This document shows positions 18,021-26,087 of a DNA stretch of 60,716 nucleotides, in pieces (positions within the stretch are counted from its first letter, which is position 1; each line of letters begins with the position of its first letter). The stretch is taken from the NCBI GenBank assembly GCA_046316495.1, contig JBKDAM010000158.1, forward strand, positions 1 through 60,716, in the 5' to 3' direction. Below the pieces are notes generated by a model. The model searched no databases. It had not been told where the DNA came from and worked only from the letters and a program-made list of their open reading frames with translations. This DNA is from M3007 sp046316495 (GTDB lineage: Bacteria; Bacteroidota; Bacteroidia; Chitinophagales; Saprospiraceae). The position numbers and the translations under genes were made by a program.

Positions 18021-18028
18021 TACCTTTG
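18021..18028 (+). promoter_or_regulatory. -7 promoter element of the second ECF sigma gene
   Basis: TACCTTTG, 33 bases before the ATG at 18062. Confidence 0.65.
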
Positions 18029-18061
18029 TACTGTTAATCAACATCAACAAAGTAAGCAGCC

Positions 18062-18580
18062 ATGACCTCTATTGAATTTAATACCAAGTTGAGTGGGTTG
18101 GCCTCCGTTTTGCACTCTTTTGCTTACAACCTGACTAAAAACTCAGAGGATGCAAAAGATCTTTATCAAGAGACGGCATTCAGGGCGCTTTCCAACCGCG
18201 ATAAATTCCAGCCTGACACCAATTTTAAGGCTTGGATGTTCACTATTATGAAGAATATCTTCATCAATAATTATCGTAAAAAAATCAAGGCCAATACCGT
18301 ACTGGATACGACTGACAATCAGTACTACCTCAATTCTGGATCCCATGCGATTCCGAATTCTGCAGAGGGTAGCATTATGATGAAAGAGTTAAACAGTATG
18401 TTGGAAGTGTTGGACGATAGTACCAAAGTTCCTTTCATGATGCATTTTGAAGGTTTCAAATACCAAGAAATTGCTGATGAGTTGGATCTTCCACTAGGTA
18501 CCGTCAAAAGCCGTATTTTCTTTGCTCGCAAGGAGCTGAAAGAAAGAATCCTCTCTCAGTACGGTTTCAATCCATCCTAA
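18062..18580 (+). CDS. ECF-type RNA polymerase sigma factor
   Basis: A 172-aa sigma-70 family protein of the extracytoplasmic-function type. Region 2 covers about residues 15-75 (SEDAKDLYQETAFRAL, then FKAWMFTIMKNIFINNYRKK) and region 4 about 110-165 (MHFEGFKYQEIADELDLPLGTVKSRIFFARKEL, quoted here only as the helix-turn-helix region). It lacks the acidic linker of the first sigma factor and no anti-sigma gene is adjacent. It sits alone between a long AT-rich promoter region with an inverted repeat and a clean terminator, so it is independently regulated. Its target genes cannot be told from the window. Confidence 0.94.
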   Translation: MTSIEFNTKLSGLASVLHSFAYNLTKNSEDAKDLYQETAFRALSNRDKFQPDTNFKAWMFTIMKNIFINNYRKKIKANTVLDTTDNQYYLNSGSHAIPNSAEGSIMMKELNSMLEVLDDSTKVPFMMHFEGFKYQEIADELDLPLGTVKSRIFFARKELKERILSQYGFNPS

Positions 18581-18628
18581 ATGCCTTGTCTTGTACGATA
18601 GTAACTTTAGTTGAATACAATTAAGTAA

Positions 18629-18665
18629 AGGAGTGATCGGGTAGTCCCTGTCACTCTTTTTTTTG
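18629..18665 (+). terminator. Terminator of the second ECF sigma gene
   Basis: GAGTGA (18631-18636) pairs with TCACTC (18651-18656), followed by eight T. Confidence 0.75.
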
Positions 18666-18716
18666 TGTTGCAGACTCGCCTAAAAAATAAATTCAGACCC
18701 AAATCGTTACAGGAAT

Positions 18717-19856
18717 ATGAAAAGGTTTTCACTGAATCCAATCCAACAGCGCCTCCTCACTAGCGCCTTTTTGCTTTTCAGCTGCCATTTCCTGTCCGGA
18801 CAAGCAGGTGAAGATGTACTAACGCCTAGGTCAGTTCCCATTTCAGAGGAAGCTGCGAACCAAGAGGAGTACACTTCTGACGCAGATTTCTTCCTGTCCA
18901 AAGCCATCGATACGCTGACGGCCCCGTCCGTTATCGCTTTTGGATCCTGCAATAAATTGGACAAACCCCAAAATATCTGGGAAGCCGTATCGGCCAACCA
19001 TCCTCAACTATGGATATGGCTAGGCGATATCATATACGGAGACACTACCGATATGCGTGCCCTCGCAAAAATGTATAAAACCCAAAAAAACCACTCAGGC
19101 TACAAAAACCTTCGCCAATCTACCCAGGTAATTGGTATCTACGACGACCATGATTACGGCGCAAACGATGCAGGAAGTACCTATCCGTTTAAAAAGCAAT
19201 CCAAGAAAATCCTGCTAGACTTCCTAGATGTACCTCTGAGAGCCCCTGTTCGTCGCCGAGAAGGAGCCTACCAATCTTATACCTTTGGCACAGCCCCTCA
19301 ATCCATAAAGGTTATCGTGTTGGACACCCGCTACTTCCGCGATTCATTACAGGCAGATCCTACCAAACAACGTCGTTACCTGCCTAACCTAGAGGGAGAT
19401 ATTCTGGGGGAAGAACAATGGAAATGGCTGGAAGCAGAGCTGCGCAACAGTACTGCTAACCTACACCTTCTTTGTAGCAGTATTCAAATCTTACCAGATG
19501 AACATGCCTATGAAAAATGGAGCAATTTCCCCGCTTCCCGAAAAAGGCTTTTATCGTTGATCCATCAAGTGCAGCCCCGTAACCTCCTGATGCTCACAGG
19601 TGACCGGCACATGGCCGAAATTTCAAGAATGGATATTCAAGGCCTTCCTTACCCACTCTATGATTTTACCTCCAGTGGGCTCACTCATATCAGAAGTACC
19701 AAAGACGAACCCAACCGGTACCGAGTGGGTGAAATGCAGGTAAAACGCAACTTTGGAATACTTAAAGTGCAGTGGAACCAAGATCGGCCAGTAGTTACCA
19801 TGCAGATTAGAGGACTTCAAAACGAACTTTTTCAAGAGCAGATCGTACGTTATTAA
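18717..19856 (+). CDS. PhoD-like metallophosphatase, secreted
   Basis: Alkaline phosphodiesterase/phosphatase of the PhoD type, probably acting in the periplasm or at the surface. The 379-aa product starts with a signal peptide (about residues 1-24, hydrophobic LLTSAFLLFSCHFLSG). Metal-binding motifs are visible: FGSCN, WLGDIIYGD, YDDHDYG, DTRYFRD and TGDRHMAE, spaced as in calcineurin-like PhoD enzymes. It is shorter than Bacillus PhoD. No consensus -7 element is seen before the ATG. A second, unrelated alkaline phosphatase lies at 37729. No Pho regulator is present. Confidence 0.88.
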   Translation: MKRFSLNPIQQRLLTSAFLLFSCHFLSGQAGEDVLTPRSVPISEEAANQEEYTSDADFFLSKAIDTLTAPSVIAFGSCNKLDKPQNIWEAVSANHPQLWIWLGDIIYGDTTDMRALAKMYKTQKNHSGYKNLRQSTQVIGIYDDHDYGANDAGSTYPFKKQSKKILLDFLDVPLRAPVRRREGAYQSYTFGTAPQSIKVIVLDTRYFRDSLQADPTKQRRYLPNLEGDILGEEQWKWLEAELRNSTANLHLLCSSIQILPDEHAYEKWSNFPASRKRLLSLIHQVQPRNLLMLTGDRHMAEISRMDIQGLPYPLYDFTSSGLTHIRSTKDEPNRYRVGEMQVKRNFGILKVQWNQDRPVVTMQIRGLQNELFQEQIVRY

Positions 19857-19870
19857 GCTGTTATCTAAAA

Positions 19871-19915
19871 ATAAAAACGCTCATCCGCCGGAAAGCAGAT
19901 GAGCGTTTTTTTATT
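19871..19915. terminator. Bidirectional terminator, PhoD-like / permease
   Basis: Thirteen-base perfect inverted repeat (19873-19885 and 19898-19910), with A-run on the left and T-run on the right, between two convergent genes. Confidence 0.85.
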
Positions 19916-19932
19916 CCAGAAAATAGACTCTT

Positions 19933-21501
19933 TTACTCCTGAAGCTTACTGTGGTGTCGGCTGTATCCAAAATACACCAAAAGACCCAAAACCATCCAAA
20001 TCAATGCTGTAATTAAAGTGGCGTGATCCAATGCAATAATCATCCCCAAACAAATCAACGCACCCAAGATCGGAACCAACGGAACCAACGGTGTTTTGAA
20101 TGGCCGATCCGCATTTGGCTCACTCCGGCGCATAATCCAAACCCCAAGGCTTACCAAAACAAACGCAAGAAGGGTACCAAAAGAGGTCAAATCACCCGCC
20201 ATACTTCCAGGCACAAATGCCGCAAACAAACCAACAAATACAAACAAGATCCAGTTGGCCTTGAACGGTGTACGGTGCTTTGGATGCAATTCAGAAAACG
20301 CTTTCGGTAATAAGCCATCGTTAGACATGGAGTAAAACACCCGAGATTGCCCCATCAGCATAACCAGAATAACCGACGAAAAGCCCGCCAATATTGCCAC
20401 CGTAACGGCAGTAGCCAACCAATCAAATCCATGCATGTACTTCTCAATGGCATAGGCAACTGAAGCCTCCTTGCCCGCTAACTTGAATTCCTGCCAGTTG
20501 GCCACTCCCGTCAATACATGTGCAAACAACACATACAAGATCGTACAAACCACCAAAGAGCCTAATATACCAATCGGCATATCCCGACGAGGATTCTTGG
20601 CCTCCTGTGCAGCGGTAGAAACCGCATCGAATCCAATAAATGCAAAGAAAACAATAGCAGCACCACCAAGAACTCCGCCCCAACCATGTTTGAAAACTCC
20701 TTCATGATGTTTTATACCAGCAGGAATCATGTAAGGCGTGTGGTTATCAGGATTGATGTATCCCCAACCAACCACTATAAATACCAACACAATTGCCACT
20801 TTGATGAACACAATAATGCCATTCACCAACGCAGATTCCTGTGTACCTTTAATCAACAACAAGGTCAATGCCAGGAGAATCAACAAGGAAGGCGCATTAA
20901 TAAGACCAGACTGGGTCACCACCAACGCCTGCAAATTTGCAGGCAAAGCAGCCAAATCTGCATCGCTTAAAAGCAATACTCCATGCTGGGCCTTCGCTAC
21001 CATGTCCGCAGGAAATTGCAACAAAGCATCCCCCATCACCCGGTTGACATGCTCTAAAGGCGAGTGGCACCATTCATAAGGAATCGCCCCCCCCAGTAAA
21101 TTATTCAAATATTCACTCCAGGCGATCGAAACCGTGGCCGCCCCCAAGGCGTATTCCATTACCAGCGCCCAACCAATGACCCAGGCCATTAATTCACCCA
21201 TGGTGGCGTACGCATACGTATAGGCAGAACCTGCAATTGGAATCATCGCTGCAAATTCAGCGTAGCAAAGACCGGCAAATGCACAGCCAATGGCCGCTAC
21301 TACAAAAGAAAGTGTGACCGCCGGACCCGCTGCCTCAGCAGCAGCAGCAGCAGTGCGAACAAAAAGACCCGCCCCAATAATAGCACCAATTCCAAGTGCC
21401 ACCAGGTTGCCAGCGCCTAATGTTCGTTTCAATCCTTTTTCCGAGTCGGATGCCATATCTAGCAATTTCGACAACGGTTTTTTTACCCAAAGGTTAGACA
21501 T
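19933..21501 (-). CDS. APC-family amino acid permease (cationic amino acid transporter type)
   Basis: Inner-membrane secondary transporter of amino acids. The 522-aa product has about 12-14 hydrophobic helices. The N-terminal GAIIGAGLFV motif is the amino-acid-binding unwound helix of APC transporters, and FFAFIGFDAVSTAAQEAKNP is the conserved segment of helix 6 and the following loop. The relatively long helix set and overall pattern fit the CAT/YfnA subgroup. Substrate cannot be told from sequence. It has its own promoter (21566-21573) and a terminator shared with the convergent phosphatase gene. Confidence 0.92.
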   Translation of the reverse strand: MSNLWVKKPLSKLLDMASDSEKGLKRTLGAGNLVALGIGAIIGAGLFVRTAAAAAEAAGPAVTLSFVVAAIGCAFAGLCYAEFAAMIPIAGSAYTYAYATMGELMAWVIGWALVMEYALGAATVSIAWSEYLNNLLGGAIPYEWCHSPLEHVNRVMGDALLQFPADMVAKAQHGVLLLSDADLAALPANLQALVVTQSGLINAPSLLILLALTLLLIKGTQESALVNGIIVFIKVAIVLVFIVVGWGYINPDNHTPYMIPAGIKHHEGVFKHGWGGVLGGAAIVFFAFIGFDAVSTAAQEAKNPRRDMPIGILGSLVVCTILYVLFAHVLTGVANWQEFKLAGKEASVAYAIEKYMHGFDWLATAVTVAILAGFSSVILVMLMGQSRVFYSMSNDGLLPKAFSELHPKHRTPFKANWILFVFVGLFAAFVPGSMAGDLTSFGTLLAFVLVSLGVWIMRRSEPNADRPFKTPLVPLVPILGALICLGMIIALDHATLITALIWMVLGLLVYFGYSRHHSKLQE

Positions 21502-21565
21502 AAGCTAAGTAAACAGTAGTTGTTGAACAATAACGTTTTGATGAAATGTGATCAAATGAGGCGGC

Positions 21566-21573
21566 CAAATATA
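21566..21573 (-). promoter_or_regulatory. -7 promoter element of the permease
   Basis: The minus strand reads TATATTTG, about 65 bases before the permease start codon. Confidence 0.55.
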
Positions 21574-21678
21574 GGACGGTTTTTTCTTTTACCTATTATT
21601 TTTGTGGATCATACTCAGATTTACGACCTTTGCCAGCGCTTTCAATTACATTCTTTTATAAATTATTCGGTTCGTACA

Positions 21679-22524
21679 ATGGTATCCAATCTATATTTCT
21701 CCAGGCTGTTGAAAGCCATCCATCAAAAATTAGGTATCTTTCTCCTCTCCAGCCTGCTCCTTTTATTGACCTGGCAGTGCGCACAATCCTCTACCGAAGG
21801 CGCCAATACCACTACAAAACAGGAGTCGCTTGAAATGCCATCCACCGCTAAACCTACCCCAGCACACCTTACAGACGTTAACTGCTGGTCTGAAAACAAC
21901 CAGTTTATGGTGGCAGCTTTGCTTGACAGTGACGACTTCTTTTGGAAGCGTTTTTGGGTAAAAATTGCTTTACTGGACGCCTCCGGCAAACAGCTTCTCA
22001 TCGGTGCAGATTCCTTTGCAATCATCCCAACCCACTCCTCAGCAGTCCCCCCACGGGGAAGAACGTCCTTTACTTGGTCATTCGACAAACGAAAAATAGC
22101 TGGTGAACCAGACTCTATTCGGCTCATTGATGCTATGGGACAAGAGGTCTTTGCTGGCCCTATCCTAATCGCCACCAAAACCAGTTCTGTAAAAGTAATC
22201 AACGGGGATCCAGAAGATTCTACCAAAACAGTCGAAGTGGCTTGGAGGGTCAACGGAACCTTGGAAAATCCGCTTCCAGGCGTTGTATTAGAACCTTGCA
22301 TCGATGTATTACTGTATGGAACAGACGAACGGCTCTACTTTACACAGGGATTGCAGCTCAACCAAGATACTGCGGTGGTAGCCAGTGACCGCTACGGACA
22401 AATGCTCCCCGGTGATAAGCGTAACTTTGGAATGGCTATCGGCTATGAATCCCTGCCGGAAGCCCTTAAAAACCTAAAAATTGGCCGGGTTGACTTCTTA
22501 GGTTACGAAAAAAGGACTGAATAA
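21679..22524 (+). CDS. Putative envelope lipoprotein, unknown function
   Basis: I do not recognise the family. Starting at the ATG at 21679, the 281-aa product has a basic N-terminus and a hydrophobic stretch (about residues 18-32) ending in TWQCAQSS, so the Cys could be a lipid-attachment site, although Gln just before Cys is an unusual lipobox. The rest is soluble, rich in beta-like segments, with Trp and Asp, and no catalytic motif that I can name. The ORF is open back to 21520, but a -7-like GACCTTTG at 21625 and the signal-like sequence favour 21679. It is divergent from the permease. Confidence 0.75.
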   Translation: MVSNLYFSRLLKAIHQKLGIFLLSSLLLLLTWQCAQSSTEGANTTTKQESLEMPSTAKPTPAHLTDVNCWSENNQFMVAALLDSDDFFWKRFWVKIALLDASGKQLLIGADSFAIIPTHSSAVPPRGRTSFTWSFDKRKIAGEPDSIRLIDAMGQEVFAGPILIATKTSSVKVINGDPEDSTKTVEVAWRVNGTLENPLPGVVLEPCIDVLLYGTDERLYFTQGLQLNQDTAVVASDRYGQMLPGDKRNFGMAIGYESLPEALKNLKIGRVDFLGYEKRTE

Positions 22525-22614
22525 ATCCACCTAAATGTTAAATTGTTGGATTTAGTAGATCATAGGCAATATTTTCATCGCATTCTCGGTTTTATGTGAA
22601 AATTCACCAACAGC

Positions 22615-22863
22615 ATGTTGCCTATGGATCACACACCTACACTGAACGAATTAGTAGCCCTGGTCTACCACGATTTAAATGCCACCGATACCCGTCATTG
22701 TTTTAGGGCATTGGAGCAACATGCAGACTTAAGGACAGAATACGAGGAGCTTGGGACAAGTAAAGCGCTTTTACCAAAAGTACTTTTCAATCCCTCCTCT
22801 GACACACTTTCCAAAATCCTGCAATACAGCGCAAAAACAGCCGCGGGAGCCTGCTTCCTTTAA
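22615..22863 (+). CDS. Small 82-aa protein of unknown function
   Basis: Two start codons are possible (22615 and 22624; the second gives MDHTPTLNEL). The product is helical and charged in the first half, with YHDLNATDTRHCFRALEQH, and ends in a less structured SAKTAAGACFL. Its general look recalls small Bacteroidota proteins with an anti-sigma-like N-terminus, but I cannot assign it. A hairpin terminator follows closely, which supports it as a real transcription unit. Confidence 0.55.
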   Translation: MLPMDHTPTLNELVALVYHDLNATDTRHCFRALEQHADLRTEYEELGTSKALLPKVLFNPSSDTLSKILQYSAKTAAGACFL

Positions 22864-22910
22864 TTGAACAAACTGCTCCCTGCTATAATTCCTTCAAGCC
22901 TGCCTAGAAA

Positions 22911-22950
22911 GCTCAGAAACTACCATCTGGGTTTTCTAGGCACTTTCTTT
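22911..22950 (+). terminator. Terminator after the 82-aa ORF
   Basis: Ten-base perfect inverted repeat (22911-22920 and 22933-22942) followed by CTTTCTTT. Confidence 0.7.
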
Positions 22951-22997
22951 AGCTGCCGTTAAGCTAAAACAGTTCGACCTTATTTCGTTTTCTACCT

Positions 22998-23005
22998 TAC
23001 CTTTG
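22998..23005 (+). promoter_or_regulatory. -7 promoter element of the peptide-binding lipoprotein
   Basis: TACCTTTG, 110 bases before the ATG at 23116, giving a leader of about 100 nt. Confidence 0.55.
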
Positions 23006-23115
23006 TGCGCATACTGATTGACTTGCACGGCTCTTCAGTCCATCCAATAGAAAGTACCCCACACAAACCGCTTGCGCTCTGATATTTCCTTACTACTAAT
23101 CAACATATCCTATTT

Positions 23116-24882
23116 ATGATCCGCAGTTTCCCTATCCTCATCTTACTTTTTGTTTATAGCATCTTCTCCTTTCAAGCCTGTAAAAACAATCCAGCCACTT
23201 CAACCAGCAAAACCAACAAGGTGAATGTGCGATTAGAAGCCGCTGCCAATATCATTCACCCCCTAATGCCCAGCTCCGGCTATGCTCGGTACGTAGCCGA
23301 AGACGTATTCCAGTCGCTAGCCACCTTCGACCCCATCAGCACTGAACTCATCCCGCGCTTAATTGTAAAACTCCCCACCGCCACCACCATTACGGAAGGG
23401 CCCAACAAAGGTGGCATAGCTTACGACTTTGAGCTCCTCGAAGCAGCCAACTGGGATAATGGAAGTCCCCTGACAGGCAAAGACGTTGAATTCACCATAA
23501 AATTAATTCTACACCCATTGCTTCCTAATAAACTGTGGAGGGGGTATTTTGAGCAGCTTACAGACCTGCAAACCGATCCTGCGCAACCCAAAAAATTCAC
23601 CGCTCAATTCAAAGAATATTATTTCCTGGCACTAGAGAGCATCTGCCAGGCTCCTATTTACCCAGCTTATCATTATGATCCCAACAACGTATTAGCATCC
23701 GTTTCGATAACCGATTTGCTAGACCCTAAAAAAGCAGCAGCCATCGCAAAAGATCCCGCGCAAATTGCCTTTTTTGAGCAATTTGGCGGTGCAGAGATGG
23801 GAACTAACAAAGAAAAAATAAATGGGAGCGGCCCCTATAAAGTTGCTTTTTTTGATGCAGAACAAGGAGTAACACTGGTCAAAAAAACCAACTGGTGGGG
23901 AACTTCTTTGACCGATCAGTATCCAGCATTGGCTGCTTTCCCCGATACGATCCAATACCTGCTCGTTAAAGCAGAAGATGCCGCTATCAATATGCTGCAA
24001 ACGGGCGCACTGGACTTGGTGGCCAATGTGAACACACAACGTTTCCTGGAAATGCAAAAAGATCCCGCTTTCCAAAATTACTACACATTCACCACCAATG
24101 CCCCAGCTTCCTATAACCGGGTCATTATTAATACTAAAGATCCAATTTTAGCAGATAAAAGAGTAAGAAAAGCCCTCACCTTGTCAGTGGACTACGACTA
24201 TATCCTGAACTCTATCCAGCAAGGAATGGCACAACCCATTGTAGGTCCTATACACCCTTCCAAAAGCTATTACGCGAAAAACCTTCCTAATCCAAGCTTT
24301 CAGGTAGAAAAAGCCCAAGAATTGCTTGCAGAAGCAGGTTGGAAAGATACTAACCAAGACGGTGTTCTAGACAAAATCGTCAACGGAAAAAAGATTGACC
24401 TCCAATTAAGCCTGTTAAGTACTACCGGTACCAGTGTGGTCGACCAACTCACCGCCAACCTGCAAAAATCCTTCCAACAAGTCGGTATCCGACTCGATAT
24501 AAAACCCGCAGACCTCAGCACCCTCACAAAAGAAACCATGGCTGGAAATTTCCAACTAGCTTCCGGAGCCGTTGCCTTACAACCGGGGTTTGTTGACCTC
24601 CGTCAATTGTATCACTCTAAAAACCTCGCCCCAAAAGGCGATAATAGAGCAGGACTAGTGGTACCAGAACTAGACCAAGCCATGGACCAGCTCGCTACCA
24701 CCACCGATGAAGCAGAACGCAGCCAGCTCTATCAAAAAGTACAAGCTATTCTGGCAGACGAGGTACCGGAAATCTATTTGTACGCTCCCAAATCCAGGCT
24801 AATTGCCAGCAAATCCTTTGAACATCAACCCACTACCCTGCGACCAGGCTATGTTGCCAGACTCTCCAAGTTAAAGCAATAA
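23116..24882 (+). CDS. Peptide ABC transporter substrate-binding lipoprotein (family 5)
   Basis: Extracytoplasmic solute-binding protein of the DppA/OppA type, capturing peptides or related solutes for an ABC importer. The 588-aa product has a lipoprotein signal (residues 1-21, ending FSFQAC, Cys22 region) and the family-5 pattern: EDVFQSLATFDP, WDNGSPLTGKDVEFTIKL, GSGPYKVAFFD, DKRVRKALTLSVDYDYIL and AQELLAEAGWKDTNQDGVLDK. No permease or ATPase gene is adjacent, so its transporter partners must be elsewhere, or it works with others. It has its own promoter. Confidence 0.92.
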   Translation: MIRSFPILILLFVYSIFSFQACKNNPATSTSKTNKVNVRLEAAANIIHPLMPSSGYARYVAEDVFQSLATFDPISTELIPRLIVKLPTATTITEGPNKGGIAYDFELLEAANWDNGSPLTGKDVEFTIKLILHPLLPNKLWRGYFEQLTDLQTDPAQPKKFTAQFKEYYFLALESICQAPIYPAYHYDPNNVLASVSITDLLDPKKAAAIAKDPAQIAFFEQFGGAEMGTNKEKINGSGPYKVAFFDAEQGVTLVKKTNWWGTSLTDQYPALAAFPDTIQYLLVKAEDAAINMLQTGALDLVANVNTQRFLEMQKDPAFQNYYTFTTNAPASYNRVIINTKDPILADKRVRKALTLSVDYDYILNSIQQGMAQPIVGPIHPSKSYYAKNLPNPSFQVEKAQELLAEAGWKDTNQDGVLDKIVNGKKIDLQLSLLSTTGTSVVDQLTANLQKSFQQVGIRLDIKPADLSTLTKETMAGNFQLASGAVALQPGFVDLRQLYHSKNLAPKGDNRAGLVVPELDQAMDQLATTTDEAERSQLYQKVQAILADEVPEIYLYAPKSRLIASKSFEHQPTTLRPGYVARLSKLKQ

Positions 24883-24945
24883 CCTTCACGTTTGGCAACT
24901 AACAGGATTTACTTTCCTCTACAAACATTTCCAAAATAATTCCGC

Positions 24946-24953
24946 TACCTTTG
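24946..24953 (+). promoter_or_regulatory. -7 promoter element of the DUF3127 gene
   Basis: TACCTTTG, 22 bases before the ATG at 24976. Confidence 0.6.
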
Positions 24954-24975
24954 TGGCAATAAAATTCGTTAAAAA

Positions 24976-25353
24976 ATGTCATTTGAAGTAGAAGGTCGCT
25001 TACACCGTGTATTCCCAACCGAAAGCCGCTCCGAAAAATTCCAAACCAGAGAGTTCGTCCTAGAAGTGGCCGATGGGAACTATCCGCAACTTATAAAGTT
25101 TCAAGCCGTCCAGGATCGGTGCTCTATGCTCGACCGTTTTAACGAGGGCGATCAAGTAAAGGTTTCCTTCGACCTGCGTGGCAGGGAATGGAATGGTAAA
25201 TACCTGACCAACTTAAATGCTTGGCGAATGGAGGGTGCTTCTGGATCCGGTGGTAACCAACGGGGCGGTTCTGAAAACTTCCCCTCTGACCCCTTCCCAG
25301 AGTACAAAGATGCTCCTATGGATAGTGGAAATTTGGACGCCCTCCCCTTCTAA
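24976..25353 (+). CDS. DUF3127 family protein, SSB-like OB fold
   Basis: A 125-aa cytosolic protein of the DUF3127 family, thought to adopt an OB fold related to single-stranded DNA-binding proteins. The folded part is about residues 1-90 (EVEGRLHRVFP, REFVLEVADG, VKVSFDLRGREWNGKYLTNL). After it comes a Gly/Asn-rich linker and a tail ending DSGNLDALPF. The final LPF after an acidic stretch looks like the protein-interaction tip of SSB (consensus DDxxPF). It may bind single-stranded nucleic acid or SSB partners; this is inference. It is monocistronic with a clear promoter and terminator. Confidence 0.88.
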   Translation: MSFEVEGRLHRVFPTESRSEKFQTREFVLEVADGNYPQLIKFQAVQDRCSMLDRFNEGDQVKVSFDLRGREWNGKYLTNLNAWRMEGASGSGGNQRGGSENFPSDPFPEYKDAPMDSGNLDALPF

Positions 25354-25378
25354 CGTTCCAATCCTTTGGTCCTAATAA

Positions 25379-25417
25379 CAAAAGAGGCCTTGCTTGCGCG
25401 GGGCCTCTTTTTATTTT
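25379..25417. terminator. Bidirectional terminator, DUF3127 / DUF4230
   Basis: AAAGAGGCC (25381-25389) pairs with GGCCTCTTT (25402-25410), followed by TTATTTT; it is flanked by convergent genes. Confidence 0.8.
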
Positions 25418-25430
25418 CCAATCGGTACTC

Positions 25431-26018
25431 TTATCTAAATAAACGATTCTCTTCTACCAACTCGAGTTTCCATCCCGCTCCCTCTAACATCGAACGCAGC
25501 AAATCAAAGGTCTTGCTCGCCTGTTCCCTAGCAGCTGGTAATAACTGTACTTGTGCCTTCTGCCGAATCAACTCCTTGGCTTTCTCGTTGATCTGATTGT
25601 AATCGCTCGGGGAAAAAGACGTAAAAACGCCCTCCGATATGTCGTAATAATCTATTTTATGATCAATACTCAAAATAGAGGGAGCCGGCATCGGGCCAAT
25701 TCTTAGCAAACGGGCTTTCCCATCCACCTCCATCTTTACCTGTTCCAAATCATACCCCGCAGAAACCGTAGCCGTCACCCGCATAATCATTTTTTTATCC
25801 CAGAAGTAGGTAAAAAAACCAGAATAATCACTGTGCGTATATACTTCCGTGTAGTTCCCCTCTACCGTCACTAATTTCATCACCGATCGTATACGCTCCA
25901 GCATAATCTGGGATTCCTCCTGCGTGACAGACTTTGGGGCAAAAACATACCAACCAGCCAGTCCACCCATTACAAAAATGAGTAGTACCGATATCAAAAG
26001 AGCAGTTTGACGTATCAT
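25431..26018 (-). CDS. DUF4230 family membrane-anchored protein
   Basis: A 195-aa protein with one N-terminal membrane helix (about residues 5-25) and a periplasmic domain of the DUF4230 family. Recognisable family features are the MKLVTVEGNYTEVY segment, the central GYDLEQVKMEVDGKARLLRIGPMPAPSILSID region and a C-terminal helix (EKAKELIRQKAQ...EQASKTFDLL). Its function is not known to me. The -7 element lies 18 bases upstream. It is convergent with the DUF3127 gene. Confidence 0.88.
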   Translation of the reverse strand: MIRQTALLISVLLIFVMGGLAGWYVFAPKSVTQEESQIMLERIRSVMKLVTVEGNYTEVYTHSDYSGFFTYFWDKKMIMRVTATVSAGYDLEQVKMEVDGKARLLRIGPMPAPSILSIDHKIDYYDISEGVFTSFSPSDYNQINEKAKELIRQKAQVQLLPAAREQASKTFDLLRSMLEGAGWKLELVEENRLFR

Positions 26019-26036
26019 TTTTTCTGTTATTTACTG

Positions 26037-26044
26037 CAAACATA
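26037..26044 (-). promoter_or_regulatory. -7 promoter element of the DUF4230 gene
   Basis: The minus strand reads TATGTTTG, 18 bases before the start codon. Confidence 0.55.
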
Positions 26045-26087
26045 CAGGGAATTTGACAACTGCCCATAACTACACTTCTCTCTCCAA

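Larger units (their letters stand above)
17751..18061. other. AT-rich intergenic region upstream of second ECF sigma
   Basis: About 310 bases, very AT-rich, no supportable gene. It contains the sigma promoter element at 18021-18028 and, just upstream, a perfect inverted repeat TTTAACT-aaa-AGTTAAA at 17994-18010. Confidence 0.6.
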
